This document shows positions 44,867 through 52,753 of a DNA stretch of 54,867 nt, one piece after another. A program made the position numbers and the translations under genes. The notes beneath the pieces were generated by a model that was given only the letters and a program-made list of their open reading frames with translations, searched no databases and was not told the DNA's origin. This DNA is from an uncultured Bacteroidota bacterium (GTDB lineage Bacteria; Bacteroidota; Bacteroidia; Flavobacteriales; BACL11), in contig CACOJQ010000005.1 of NCBI GenBank assembly GCA_902627575.1, positions 1 to 54,867 on the forward strand, read 5' to 3'. How positions within the stretch are numbered: the stretch's first letter is position 1; each line of letters opens with the position of its first letter.

Positions 44867-46006
44867 TTATTTTAAAATAATTTTTTTTTCTGCACTTCCA
44901 TCATTATAAATATAAATACAGTTTTTGTTTGATGTATTCATATTTAGTTCTTTTCCCAAGAAATCAATAATTTTTATTAACTTTTTTTCATTAATTAAAA
45001 TTTCTGAAACATTTGTATGTGAATTACATAAATTATGATTAAGCATGTTAGGTCTGTATTGTGTGATTGCTGCTAACATTCTTTCTTTTTGTCCCTCGGT
45101 AAATAAATTCATACATGCATCATTGGTGTAATCCATATAATTCATAAACATATCACCATAGCTAGTATTGCATGCTGCAGCATTGTGAGGGAAGCCTGGA
45201 CAATTATAGTTTTCTTCTTCTTGATTGGGTGTGTCTGAAACATTATCATCTGCATTACATCCGTTGCTCCCCCATGAGTCACCCCACACATGATTAAGGT
45301 TAAGCCAATGTCCAATTTCGTGAGTTGTTGTTCTTCCCTTGTTATATGGTGCTTGTACAGTTCCTATTGTCCCAAAATATTTGTATCCAATTACTACTCC
45401 GTCACCATCTCCAATCCAATTGCTTGGAGGTGTTGCATATCCTAATAATCCAGGTTCTAAATCACATACCCAAATATTAAGATAATTTTCATTGGGCCAA
45501 TCATCAGCTCCACCCAATGAACTTGTGTGAATATCATTGTCCATCCCAAAAGAACCATGATTAGTTTGTACTCTATTTATACCAGTTGATTCTTGACCAT
45601 TTGGGTCTATTTTTGCTAAACAAAATTCAATTTCACAATCAGCAGCTATTGACTGCCAAACACCTGGTGTGTTGATTTGGTCAATATTATTTCTTCTGTA
45701 ATCTTGATTAAGTACATTTATTTGTGTTTCAATTTGAGCGTCAGAAATGTTTTGATTACTGTTACTCCAAACGACATGAACTACTACTGGTATAGTTATT
45801 ATTGATTTATTAATATAATTTTTTTTAATCCATATATTTGTTTCTTTATTTACATTTTTTCTTTTTTTCTTGTATTTTGGGTATTGGATTTCTCTATCTT
45901 TTGTAACTTGAACAGTACCACAACGTTCTTGTGAAATAAGTTCTATGTCTGTAAATAGAATAAAAAACAATAAGAAAAAAATATTTTTTAGAATTGATAA
46001 AATCAT
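44867..46006 (-). CDS. Secreted M43-family (pappalysin-like) metalloprotease
   Basis: 379 residues: signal peptide (1-24), propeptide (about 25-70), and a metzincin domain. The domain has TTTHEIGHWLNLNHVWG (HExxHxxxxxH zinc site, about 228) and the Met-turn in FMNYMDYTNDACMNLF, with conserved Cys pairs. After the catalytic domain a short C-terminal stretch has KKLIKIIDFLGKELN and IYIYNDGSAEKKIIL. This looks like a reduced T9SS-type sorting tail that lacks the usual YPNP motif. It is predicted to act outside the cell. The gene begins 4 nt after an exact TAnnTTTG element and converges with gldD. Confidence 0.92.
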   Translation of the reverse strand: MILSILKNIFFLLFFILFTDIELISQERCGTVQVTKDREIQYPKYKKKRKNVNKETNIWIKKNYINKSIITIPVVVHVVWSNSNQNISDAQIETQINVLNQDYRRNNIDQINTPGVWQSIAADCEIEFCLAKIDPNGQESTGINRVQTNHGSFGMDNDIHTSSLGGADDWPNENYLNIWVCDLEPGLLGYATPPSNWIGDGDGVVIGYKYFGTIGTVQAPYNKGRTTTHEIGHWLNLNHVWGDSWGSNGCNADDNVSDTPNQEEENYNCPGFPHNAAACNTSYGDMFMNYMDYTNDACMNLFTEGQKERMLAAITQYRPNMLNHNLCNSHTNVSEILINEKKLIKIIDFLGKELNMNTSNKNCIYIYNDGSAEKKIILK

Positions 46007-46010
46007 GTCA

Positions 46011-46018
46011 CAAATTTA
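46011..46018 (-). promoter_or_regulatory. TAnnTTTG -7 element of the M43 protease (leaderless arrangement)
   Basis: The minus strand reads TAAATTTG, TGAC, ATG. The 4-nt spacing is the same as for recX, the MFS gene and the TauE-like gene. Confidence 0.55.
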
Positions 46019-46090
46019 ATATTATTTACGTTATAACTGTTAAAATTGTTTTCTTCAAGATAAATCCATATCAAAAAAAAAGATTTAATT

Positions 46091-46121
46091 TTTGTTCATT
46101 TGAACAGATTTTATAATTTTG
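46091..46121 (+). promoter_or_regulatory. Promoter of rplU-rpmA (-33 TTTG and -7 TAATTTTG)
   Basis: TTTG at 46091-46094 and TAATTTTG at 46114-46121 are 19 nt apart, matching both boxes of the Bacteroidota housekeeping promoter. This is the best complete promoter in the window and leaves a leader of about 20 nt before rplU. Confidence 0.75.
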
Positions 46122-46148
46122 CAATCCATTTTTTGAAAACATTATAAC

Positions 46149-46673
46149 ATGTATGCAATAGTTGAAATAGCAGGTCAGCAATTTAAGGTTGAAAAGGGTC
46201 AACAGATATATTCAAACAGATTAGAAGAAAAAGAGGGTACTAAAATTTTTTTGGATAAAGTATTACTTTTTGAGGAATCAGGAAAAGTTAGTATTGGTTC
46301 TCCATTAATTCAAGGAGCACAAGTTACTGCAAAAGTACTTGAACACCTCAAAGCTGACAAAGTGGTTGTTTTTAAAAAGAAAAGAAGAAAAGGTTATAAA
46401 GTAAAAAATGGTCATAGACACTATTTAACAAAACTTGAAGTTTTAAGTATTGATGAAAAGGCTACTGAAAAGAAAGCTTCTAAATCATCAGCTAAAAAAG
46501 CTGCTGCAAAGACTACAGTTAAAAAAGCTGCTGCAAAGACTACAGTTAAAAAAGTTTCTGCAAAGACTACAGCAAAGAAAGCTTCTGCAAAGATTACTCC
46601 AAAGAAAGCTTCTACAAAGGCTACAGCAAAGAAAGCTTCTGATAAAAGTACAACTAAAAACAAAAACGTATAG
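46149..46673 (+). CDS. rplU: 50S ribosomal protein bL21 with histone H1-like C-terminal tail
   Basis: 174 residues against about 103 in most bacteria. The first 100 or so are a normal bL21 barrel: MYAIVEIAGQQFKVEKGQ at the start and FKKKRRKGYKVKNGHRHYLTKLEV near 75-99. The remaining roughly 70 residues are a repetitive Lys/Ala/Thr/Ser tail (KKAAAKTTV-type units), resembling bacterial histone H1-like sequence. Extended bL21 tails are known in Bacteroidota. The tail is probably disordered and may bind rRNA or DNA (inference). It is followed by rpmA after 19 bp. Confidence 0.95.
   Translation: MYAIVEIAGQQFKVEKGQQIYSNRLEEKEGTKIFLDKVLLFEESGKVSIGSPLIQGAQVTAKVLEHLKADKVVVFKKKRRKGYKVKNGHRHYLTKLEVLSIDEKATEKKASKSSAKKAAAKTTVKKAAAKTTVKKVSAKTTAKKASAKITPKKASTKATAKKASDKSTTKNKNV
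46494..46655 (+). repeat. 27-bp tandem repeat coding the bL21 tail (six units)
   Basis: Six consecutive 27-bp units begin at 46494, 46521, 46548, 46575, 46602 and 46629, each coding 9 residues (KKAxAKTTx). Units 1 and 2 are identical; the later ones diverge stepwise, with AAAAAAGCTGCT drifting to AAGAAAGCTTCT. This pattern suggests growth by slippage or unequal exchange in frame. Confidence 0.9.
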
Positions 46674-46692
46674 TAATTTAATTAATTAAAAG

Positions 46693-46944
46693 ATGGCACA
46701 TAAAAAAGGGGCTGGAAGTTCTAAAAACGGAAGAGAATCGCATAGTAAAAGATTAGGAGTCAAAATTTTTGGTGGACAAAATGTAAATGCAGGAAATATT
46801 ATTGTAAGACAAAGAGGGACCGTCCATAATGCAGGAAATAATGTTGGTATGGGTAGAGACCATACTTTATTTGCTTTAGTTGATGGAAGGGTGAAGTTTA
46901 CTAAGAAAAGAAATAATAAGTCCTATATCTCCGTAGAGAACTAA
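46693..46944 (+). CDS. rpmA: 50S ribosomal protein bL27
   Basis: 83 residues with the canonical start [20 protein letters not shown], then [23 protein letters not shown] and [19 protein letters not shown]. The N-terminus reaches the peptidyl transferase centre. There is no Firmicutes-type cleaved N-terminal extension. Second gene of the rplU operon, followed by a terminator. Confidence 0.98.
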   Translation: MAHKKGAGSSKNGRESHSKRLGVKIFGGQNVNAGNIIVRQRGTVHNAGNNVGMGRDHTLFALVDGRVKFTKKRNNKSYISVEN

Positions 46945-46970
46945 GTTTTTTTAAGATAATGATATTTAGA

Positions 46971-47000
46971 AAAGCTCTTGAAAAAATCAAGAGTTTTTTT
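46971..47000 (+). terminator. Rho-independent terminator after rpmA
   Basis: Stem CTCTTGA (46975-46981) pairs with TCAAGAG (46987-46993) around an A5 loop, extended by flanking A and T runs, and is followed by seven T. It ends the rplU-rpmA unit just before the serS promoter. Confidence 0.85.
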
Positions 47001-47003
47001 ATT

Positions 47004-47011
47004 TAAATTTG
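47004..47011 (+). promoter_or_regulatory. TAnnTTTG -7 element of serS
   Basis: TAAATTTG is exact consensus, 3 nt after the rpmA terminator and 25 nt before the serS ATG. Confidence 0.55.
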
Positions 47012-47036
47012 TTTGCGAAATAACCATAAATAATTT

Positions 47037-48302
47037 ATGCTAACTATTAATAATATTAAAGAAAATAAAAATCAATATGTCAAATTGTTGAAAATAAAAA
47101 AATTTGACGCAGAACATTTATTTGACAAATTAATTGATCTTGATGATCAAAGAAAGGTAATTCAAAAATCAAAAGAGGACTTACAATCTCAATCAAAAAA
47201 AATTTCCGAAAAGATAGGGTCAATTTATAAATCTGGAAATATAGATAAAGCAGAATTTTTTAAAAATGAATCAATTAACATAAAAGAAAAAACAAAAAAA
47301 TTACAAAAAAAATCTCTATCCATAGAAAAAGAAATTTTTGATATTTTAATTCAAATTCCGAATGTTCCGCATAATTCCGTTCCATTTGGAGATTCAGATA
47401 AAGAAAATGTAATTATCAAAGATGTAGCACAAATGCCTGAAACTTCTGAAAATCTTAAGGCACATTGGGATTTGGCTAAAATTTATAATTTAATTGATTT
47501 TGAAATTGGAAATAAAATAGCAGGTACAGGCTTTCCTTTGTACGTAAATAAAGGAGCTAAGCTACAAAGAGCTTTGATTTCTTATTTTATAGATAAAAAT
47601 ATAGAAGCGGGTTATACAGAATATTTACCACCTTATCTTGTTAATGAAGAATCTGCATTTGGTACTGGTAATTTTCCCGACAAAGAAGGGCAAATGTATC
47701 ATGTTAACAAAGATGATTTATTTTTAATTCCCACCGCTGAGGTTCCCATTACCAATATTTTTAGAAATAAAATTGTAAAAAATTTACCAATTAAGTGTAC
47801 AGCATATTCTCCATGCTTTAGAAGAGAAGCAGGTTCATATGGAAAAAATGTTAGAGGTTTAAATAGATTACATCAATTTGAAAAAGTTGAAATTGTTCAA
47901 ATACAGTACCCTGAAAAATCATATGAAACGCTTCATGAAATGGTTAATCATGTTTCAAGTATTTTGGACGATTTAAAACTACCCTACAGGGTTATTCAGT
48001 TATGTGGAGGAGATTTAAGTTTTACTTCTGCTCTCACATATGATTTTGAAGTTTTTTCAGTAGCGCAAAATAAGTGGTTAGAAGTTAGCTCCGTGTCTAA
48101 CTTTGAAGCGTATCAATCTAATCGCTTAAAACTAAGATATAAAGATATAAATGAAAAAAATAAGTTATGTCATACTTTAAACGGAAGCGCTTTAGCTCTA
48201 CCGAGAGTATATGCCGCTATTTTAGAAATTAATCAAACTAAAAATGGTATTAAAGTTCCAAAAGTATTACAAAAGTATACTGGATTTGACATGATTAGTT
48301 AG
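47037..48302 (+). CDS. serS: Seryl-tRNA synthetase
   Basis: Charges tRNA-Ser. 421 residues: a long N-terminal coiled-coil arm (about 30-105) that grips the tRNA variable arm, then the class II core. The core has motif 2 in FRREAGSYGKNVRGLNRLHQ and motif 3 in TLNGSALALPRVYAAILE, plus TAEVPITNIF. Its stop is immediately followed by the next ATG with no gap, suggesting coupled translation. Confidence 0.97.
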   Translation: MLTINNIKENKNQYVKLLKIKKFDAEHLFDKLIDLDDQRKVIQKSKEDLQSQSKKISEKIGSIYKSGNIDKAEFFKNESINIKEKTKKLQKKSLSIEKEIFDILIQIPNVPHNSVPFGDSDKENVIIKDVAQMPETSENLKAHWDLAKIYNLIDFEIGNKIAGTGFPLYVNKGAKLQRALISYFIDKNIEAGYTEYLPPYLVNEESAFGTGNFPDKEGQMYHVNKDDLFLIPTAEVPITNIFRNKIVKNLPIKCTAYSPCFRREAGSYGKNVRGLNRLHQFEKVEIVQIQYPEKSYETLHEMVNHVSSILDDLKLPYRVIQLCGGDLSFTSALTYDFEVFSVAQNKWLEVSSVSNFEAYQSNRLKLRYKDINEKNKLCHTLNGSALALPRVYAAILEINQTKNGIKVPKVLQKYTGFDMIS

Positions 48303-50099
48303 ATGCGAGTATTATTGGGTTTTTTATTATTATCTAATCTGGCTATTTGTCAGAACAGCAATCAACAAGTTGCTTATAATTATTATTTAAATGGAGAGTA
48401 CGAAAAAGCTATCTTATTGTATGAAGAACAATTAAAAAATAAGTTTACTCCATCACTTTATACTCCACTTTACTCGTCTTTAATAAAGATTGGGGATTTT
48501 AAAAAAGCAGAAAAAATATCAAAAGATTTTTTAAAAAAATATCCTAATTCATTACAGTTTGAATTGGGGATAATTGTTTCAAAATTTAAGCAATTAAATA
48601 AAAAAAACAAACAAGAAATACTGTTTAATAGATTTTTAAAAAAAATTAATGGTAGTAGATCTCAAGCAATAAATCTGTCTAGTTTTTTATCAAGATATGG
48701 CTACTATCAAAAAGCAATTGATATCTATATTTTAAGTGAAAAAATAAATGCATCAAATGATTTTTCTATTCAAAAAGCACAAATTTATTCTAAAATGGAT
48801 AATTCTGAGCTTATGCTAAAAGAGTATCTAAACGCTATGCAGAAAGATCCTTTAAGAAAAGATTATGTTTTTGCACAAATTCAAAAATTTTTAGACAATA
48901 ATGGTATTGTAAATGAAAGTAACTATAATCAACTTAAGAAGATTTTATTACCCATAGTACTCAAGCAAGAAAATAGAGTTGATTTTTCTGAACTTCTAAT
49001 ATGGTTTTATTTGCAATCCAAGCAATATGATATGGCCCTAAGACAAGCTATATCTTTAGACAGAAGAATGAATCTAGATGGTAGTATTGTATTTGATTTA
49101 GCAGAAAATTTTTTAGATGAAGACAATTTTGATTTAGCTGAAAAGGCCTATAATTATATAATTAGTAAGGGAGAAAGTACATATTACTATGTAGATGCAA
49201 ATATTAATATGCTTTTTGCATTAAACAAAAAATCTTCTAAAGATATAAATTCACTAAAAGAATTAGATTTAAAATATGCTCAAACTATGTCATTATTAGG
49301 TCAAAATAAACATACTATTAAATTAATGACAAACTATGCGCATTTCAAAGCTTTTTATTTAGATAACTTGATTGATGCAGAAGAGTTATTATTAAAAGCC
49401 ATGTCTATTAATAACATTGATAAGTTTGAATTAGCTGAGTGCAAAATGGAATATGCAGATATTTTAATGCTACAAGGCAAACAATGGCAATCTATGCTTT
49501 ATTATGCTCAATTAGAAAAAGATTTTAAAGAGCATCCAATAGGTCATGAAGCAAAATTAAGAGTAGCAAAAATATCATACTATCAATGTGACTTCCAATG
49601 GGCTCAAGCTCAGCTAGAAACTCTAAGAGCATCCACATCAAAGTTAATAGCAAATAATGCAATGGAATTATCTTTATTGATAACTGATAATTTTAATTTG
49701 GACACTACAGAGGAGTGTATGTGTAAGTTTGCCAATGCAGATTTATTACTGTATCAAAAAAAAATTAATGCGGCATTTGAACAATATGACTTTATTTTAA
49801 ATAATTTTCCCGGACATACTTTATCAGATGAAATATATATGAGAAAAGCACAAGTTTATATAAGTAGCAATAATTTTGAAAAGGCTTTATATAATCTTGA
49901 AATAATAAATTCTGATTGGAATTATGATATTTTGTCAGACGATGCTCTTTTTAAAAGAGCAAAAATATATGACGATTTTTTAAAAAACTCAGAAAAAGCT
50001 TTAAGTTTATACGAACAAATATTAATTGAGCATCCAGATAGTATTTATGTTTCAGAGTCACGAAAAAGATATCGATTTTTAAGAGGAGATAATTTATAA
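48303..50099 (+). CDS. Exported tetratricopeptide-repeat protein
   Basis: 598 residues. A signal peptide (MRVLLGFLLLSNLAIC, cleavage near residue 17-20) is followed by TPR-like helical repeats throughout, for example YNYYLNGEYEKAILLYEEQLKNK near the start, AAFEQYDFILNNFPGH around 490, and EKALSLYEQILIEHPDS near the end. It is conserved after serS in Flavobacteriia, where it is a predicted periplasmic or outer-membrane-linked scaffold. No enzymatic motif. Function unknown. Confidence 0.8.
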   Translation: MRVLLGFLLLSNLAICQNSNQQVAYNYYLNGEYEKAILLYEEQLKNKFTPSLYTPLYSSLIKIGDFKKAEKISKDFLKKYPNSLQFELGIIVSKFKQLNKKNKQEILFNRFLKKINGSRSQAINLSSFLSRYGYYQKAIDIYILSEKINASNDFSIQKAQIYSKMDNSELMLKEYLNAMQKDPLRKDYVFAQIQKFLDNNGIVNESNYNQLKKILLPIVLKQENRVDFSELLIWFYLQSKQYDMALRQAISLDRRMNLDGSIVFDLAENFLDEDNFDLAEKAYNYIISKGESTYYYVDANINMLFALNKKSSKDINSLKELDLKYAQTMSLLGQNKHTIKLMTNYAHFKAFYLDNLIDAEELLLKAMSINNIDKFELAECKMEYADILMLQGKQWQSMLYYAQLEKDFKEHPIGHEAKLRVAKISYYQCDFQWAQAQLETLRASTSKLIANNAMELSLLITDNFNLDTTEECMCKFANADLLLYQKKINAAFEQYDFILNNFPGHTLSDEIYMRKAQVYISSNNFEKALYNLEIINSDWNYDILSDDALFKRAKIYDDFLKNSEKALSLYEQILIEHPDSIYVSESRKRYRFLRGDNL

Positions 50100-50107
50100 A
50101 ATTTAAA

Positions 50108-50425
50108 ATGATTGTATATAATGTTACTGTAACTGTTGATACAAGTATTCAATCTGAGTGGTTGAGTTGGATACAACAAAAGCATATTCCTGAAGTTTTA
50201 AGTACAGGTTTATTTATCGAAGCACAATTAAAAAAGGTAATCAAAGATAATGGCAATACATTTGCAATATCATACACTTGTGCTACAATGCAAGACTTAC
50301 ATAAATATCAAGTTAACTTTGCATCTCAAATTCAAAAAAAACATATTAATAAATTTGGAGATAAGGCAGTAGCTTTTCGTACTATTTTGGAAATTTTAAA
50401 TAATTTTGATAAAGATATTTTGTGA
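50108..50425 (+). CDS. DUF4286 family protein
   Basis: 105 residues starting MIVYNVTVTVDTSIQSEWLSW followed by IQQKHIPEVLSTGLFIEA, the pattern of the DUF4286 family: a small ferredoxin-like fold resembling antibiotic-biosynthesis-monooxygenase/EthD-type domains. Function unknown. Its stop codon overlaps the GTG start of the following transporter by 4 nt (GTGA). Confidence 0.8.
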   Translation: MIVYNVTVTVDTSIQSEWLSWIQQKHIPEVLSTGLFIEAQLKKVIKDNGNTFAISYTCATMQDLHKYQVNFASQIQKKHINKFGDKAVAFRTILEILNNFDKDIL

Positions 50426-51660
50426 AAGCTCTGCTAAAAGATTATTTAAAATTAGAAAAAAATGTGTTGTTAATGATTAAAGCTGAATTCTTTATTCAAT
50501 TAATCGGTGCTGCTTTTTTCTTGATATTAAATATTTATTTAGCTAAAAATAGTTTTAGTGATTCTGAGATTGCAAATTTTATTTCATATAGATTTTTAGC
50601 TGTTATTGTTTTAGCCTTTCCTTTAGGTATTTTTATTAAAGGAAGACCACTTAAGCCTTTTTTTATGATTGGAAGTGTTGGCATTCCAATTGTTGCAATT
50701 ATGTTAATATTATCTATTGAAATGTCATATGATAATGTTATTCCATTCTTATTTATATTATGGGGGATTGTATTTACATTATTTAGTGTAAGTTCATTGC
50801 CATTTATAATGCGTAATAGTAAAATTTCTAATCAATCTCATGCAATATCGTTGAATTATGCAACACATAGCTTTGGAACTATTTTAAGTAGCTTATTTAT
50901 TTATTTTTCATCAGAGTTAATTGAAGGGATTAATGAAGGACAGATATTAACAATTATATCAGTGATAGGATTTATTGGAATATATTTCATTTTAAAACTT
51001 AAAAATGAAAGTATTATCTATCCAAAAAAAGATTTTAATATAACTAATTATGATTGGAGATTAGTTTTAAAAGCAACAATTCCTACATTCGTAATTGCAG
51101 TCGGTGCTGGGCTGACTATTCCTTTTATAAATTTATTTTTTTTTCACAGTTTTGATGTAGATTCTCAGGTTTTTGCTTTAATTGGAGGTTTTGCCAGTTT
51201 ATTAGTTGCTATTTGTTCCTTACTTGTACCAAATATTAAAAATAGACTTGGTTTCAAAAAAGGCATTCTTTCTACACAATTATTGTCTGTTATAGCACTA
51301 ATAGCACTTGCGACAACTGAATTTTTTAGTTCATACTATTGGGCTTTGCCAATAGCGATACTATGCTACTGGATCAGAACTCCATTAATGAATATGGCAG
51401 CACCTATGACATCAGAGCTTACTATGAACTATGTGGGAAAAAATAATCAAGAAATCTTAAGTGCAGTTATGGCTGCTATTTGGAGTGGAAGTTGGTTCTT
51501 TAGTTCACAAATTGTAAGTATTTTAAAAGCAAAAAATATGACCTATGCTTGTATTTTTTATATAACTGCTGCATTATATTTGTTAGGAATTTTCATGTAT
51601 TATCTTTTGATTTTAGACTACAATAAAAATAAATCTAAAATAGAAATTCCTAAGATATGA
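50422..51660 (+). CDS. MFS transporter
   Basis: 412 residues with about 12 membrane segments in two halves joined by a charged loop (about 190-215). GTG start at 50422, chosen for the 4-nt overlap with DUF4286. It lacks the strong motif A of drug exporters; GLTIPFINLFFFHSF and SSLPFIMRNSKIS lie in helices of each half. Substrate unknown. The stop overlaps the convergent MBL gene by 11 nt. Confidence 0.78.
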   Translation: MKALLKDYLKLEKNVLLMIKAEFFIQLIGAAFFLILNIYLAKNSFSDSEIANFISYRFLAVIVLAFPLGIFIKGRPLKPFFMIGSVGIPIVAIMLILSIEMSYDNVIPFLFILWGIVFTLFSVSSLPFIMRNSKISNQSHAISLNYATHSFGTILSSLFIYFSSELIEGINEGQILTIISVIGFIGIYFILKLKNESIIYPKKDFNITNYDWRLVLKATIPTFVIAVGAGLTIPFINLFFFHSFDVDSQVFALIGGFASLLVAICSLLVPNIKNRLGFKKGILSTQLLSVIALIALATTEFFSSYYWALPIAILCYWIRTPLMNMAAPMTSELTMNYVGKNNQEILSAVMAAIWSGSWFFSSQIVSILKAKNMTYACIFYITAALYLLGIFMYYLLILDYNKNKSKIEIPKI

Positions 51661-52288
51661 AAGGATTATGTTTTTTTTCTTCAGATAATGATGTAGGTTT
51701 TCCGTGCCCTGGATAAATCTGTGTTTCATTTGGTAAGGATAAAATTTCTTTATTAATACTTTTAATAAGAGTTTCATAATCTCCACCAGGTAAATCTGTT
51801 CTTCCAATACTTCCTTTAAAAATTATATCTCCTCCAATTAATAAGTTATTTTTTTTGGAATAAAAACAAATATGACCTGGGGAGTGACCTGGACAAAATA
51901 AAATGTCTAAACTCACATAACCAAATTTTATTGTTTGTCCAGCATTTAGATAATCATGGGGCATAGGTGATAACTTATAATCATCAAATCCGTACATTTT
52001 GCTGATCTGTTTTGAAGCTTGTAGTAATGATAGTTCTTTTTTGTGGGCAAACAAATTTATATTCCACTTATTACAAACAAATTTATTTCCTAATATATGA
52101 TCAATGTGACAATGTGTATTTAATATTTTAGTTGGGATTAAATTTTTTTGATGTATAAAGCTAGTTAAAATATTTTGTTCTTCAATAGTATAACAGCCTG
52201 GATCAATTATAATACACTCTTTTGTTTCATCATATAAAATGTATGTGTTTTCTGCAAAGTCATTGAATGTAAAAGTTTGTATTTTCAC
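51650..52288 (-). CDS. Metallo-beta-lactamase fold hydrolase, glyoxalase II-like
   Basis: 212 residues from the GTG at 52288 (MKIQTFTFNDFAENTYIL), the standard N-terminus of this family. Metal-binding motifs: THCHIDHILGN (HxHxDH), GHSPGHICF, GGDIIFKGSIGRTDLPGGD and IYPGHG. This set is typical of hydroxyacylglutathione hydrolase-like or persulfide-dioxygenase-like proteins. Without a clear C-terminal substrate domain the substrate is unknown. A longer form starting with TTG at 52309 is rejected because the -7 element overlaps that codon. Confidence 0.88.
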   Translation of the reverse strand: MKIQTFTFNDFAENTYILYDETKECIIIDPGCYTIEEQNILTSFIHQKNLIPTKILNTHCHIDHILGNKFVCNKWNINLFAHKKELSLLQASKQISKMYGFDDYKLSPMPHDYLNAGQTIKFGYVSLDILFCPGHSPGHICFYSKKNNLLIGGDIIFKGSIGRTDLPGGDYETLIKSINKEILSLPNETQIYPGHGKPTSLSEEKKHNPFIS

Positions 52289-52306
52289 CTGCGTAATTCT
52301 TTGTTG

Positions 52307-52314
52307 CAAATGTA
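52307..52314 (-). promoter_or_regulatory. TAnnTTTG -7 element of the MBL gene
   Basis: The minus strand reads TACATTTG, 18 nt before the GTG at 52288. Because transcription would begin downstream of it, it also fixes the translation start. Confidence 0.5.
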
Positions 52315-52372
52315 TGTTAATTAGTATTTAAAAACTATTTTTTTGCTTTGCATTATAATTATATTTCGTTCA

Positions 52373-52380
52373 TACTTTTG
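52373..52380 (+). promoter_or_regulatory. TAnnTTTG -7 element of the TauE-like gene (leaderless arrangement)
   Basis: TACTTTTG, then TCAA, then the ATG at 52385. A TTTG at 52347-52350 lies 22 nt upstream and could be the -33 box. An ATG at 52343 in the same frame is upstream of the promoter and therefore unlikely to be used. Confidence 0.6.
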
Positions 52381-52384
52381 TCAA

Positions 52385-52753
52385 ATGTCATTATCTATAA
52401 TTTTATTGTTAATTTTAATTGGATTGCTTTCTGGTTTTTTGAGTGGTTTAGTAGGTGTAGGAGGGGGGATTATTATGGTCCCTCTTTTAATAATGGTTCT
52501 AGGGTTAACACAATTTCAAGCTCAGGGGACCGCTATTTTTACAATGTTGCCACCAATTGGGATCCTTGCAGCTATGAATTATTATAAAGCAGGTCATGTT
52601 AAATGGGAATATGCGATTTTAATAGCAGCTACTTTTGTGGTTGGGGGCTACCTTGGATCAAAATTGTCTTTGAGTCTTTCCCCATCTCTAGTTAGACGAA
52701 TTTTTGGTATAGTCATGTTGATTACAGCTTTTAAGTTACTTTTTACAAAATGA
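52385..52753 (+). CDS. Half-length TauE/SafE family membrane protein
   Basis: 122 residues with about four membrane segments. The first carries GLLSGFLSGLVGVGGGIIMVPLL, the hallmark glycine-rich helix of TauE/SafE sulfite/organic-anion exporters; AQGTAIFTMLPPIG follows as in the family. Typical members are about 250 residues with two such modules, so this is a single module that would need to dimerise. Substrate unknown. It overlaps the following amidohydrolase start by 4 nt. Confidence 0.85.
   Translation: MSLSIILLLILIGLLSGFLSGLVGVGGGIIMVPLLIMVLGLTQFQAQGTAIFTMLPPIGILAAMNYYKAGHVKWEYAILIAATFVVGGYLGSKLSLSLSPSLVRRIFGIVMLITAFKLLFTK

Noticed and set aside
44866..44881. ATTATTTT/AAAATAAT palindrome between gldD and the M43 gene
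   Set aside because: AT-only with no loop; cannot be told from background composition.
46421..46689. Long open frames on both strands across the bL21 tail
   Set aside because: They result from the 27-bp repeat, whose length is a multiple of three and keeps all frames free of stops; composition is Leu/Gln/Arg or Phe/Ala/Val low complexity.
52289..52309. Longer MBL hydrolase starting at TTG 52309
   Set aside because: The -7 promoter element overlaps this codon, and the GTG at 52288 gives the standard family N-terminus.
52343..52384. Longer TauE-like protein starting at ATG 52343
   Set aside because: The added residues lie upstream of and across the promoter element and do not resemble family N-termini.
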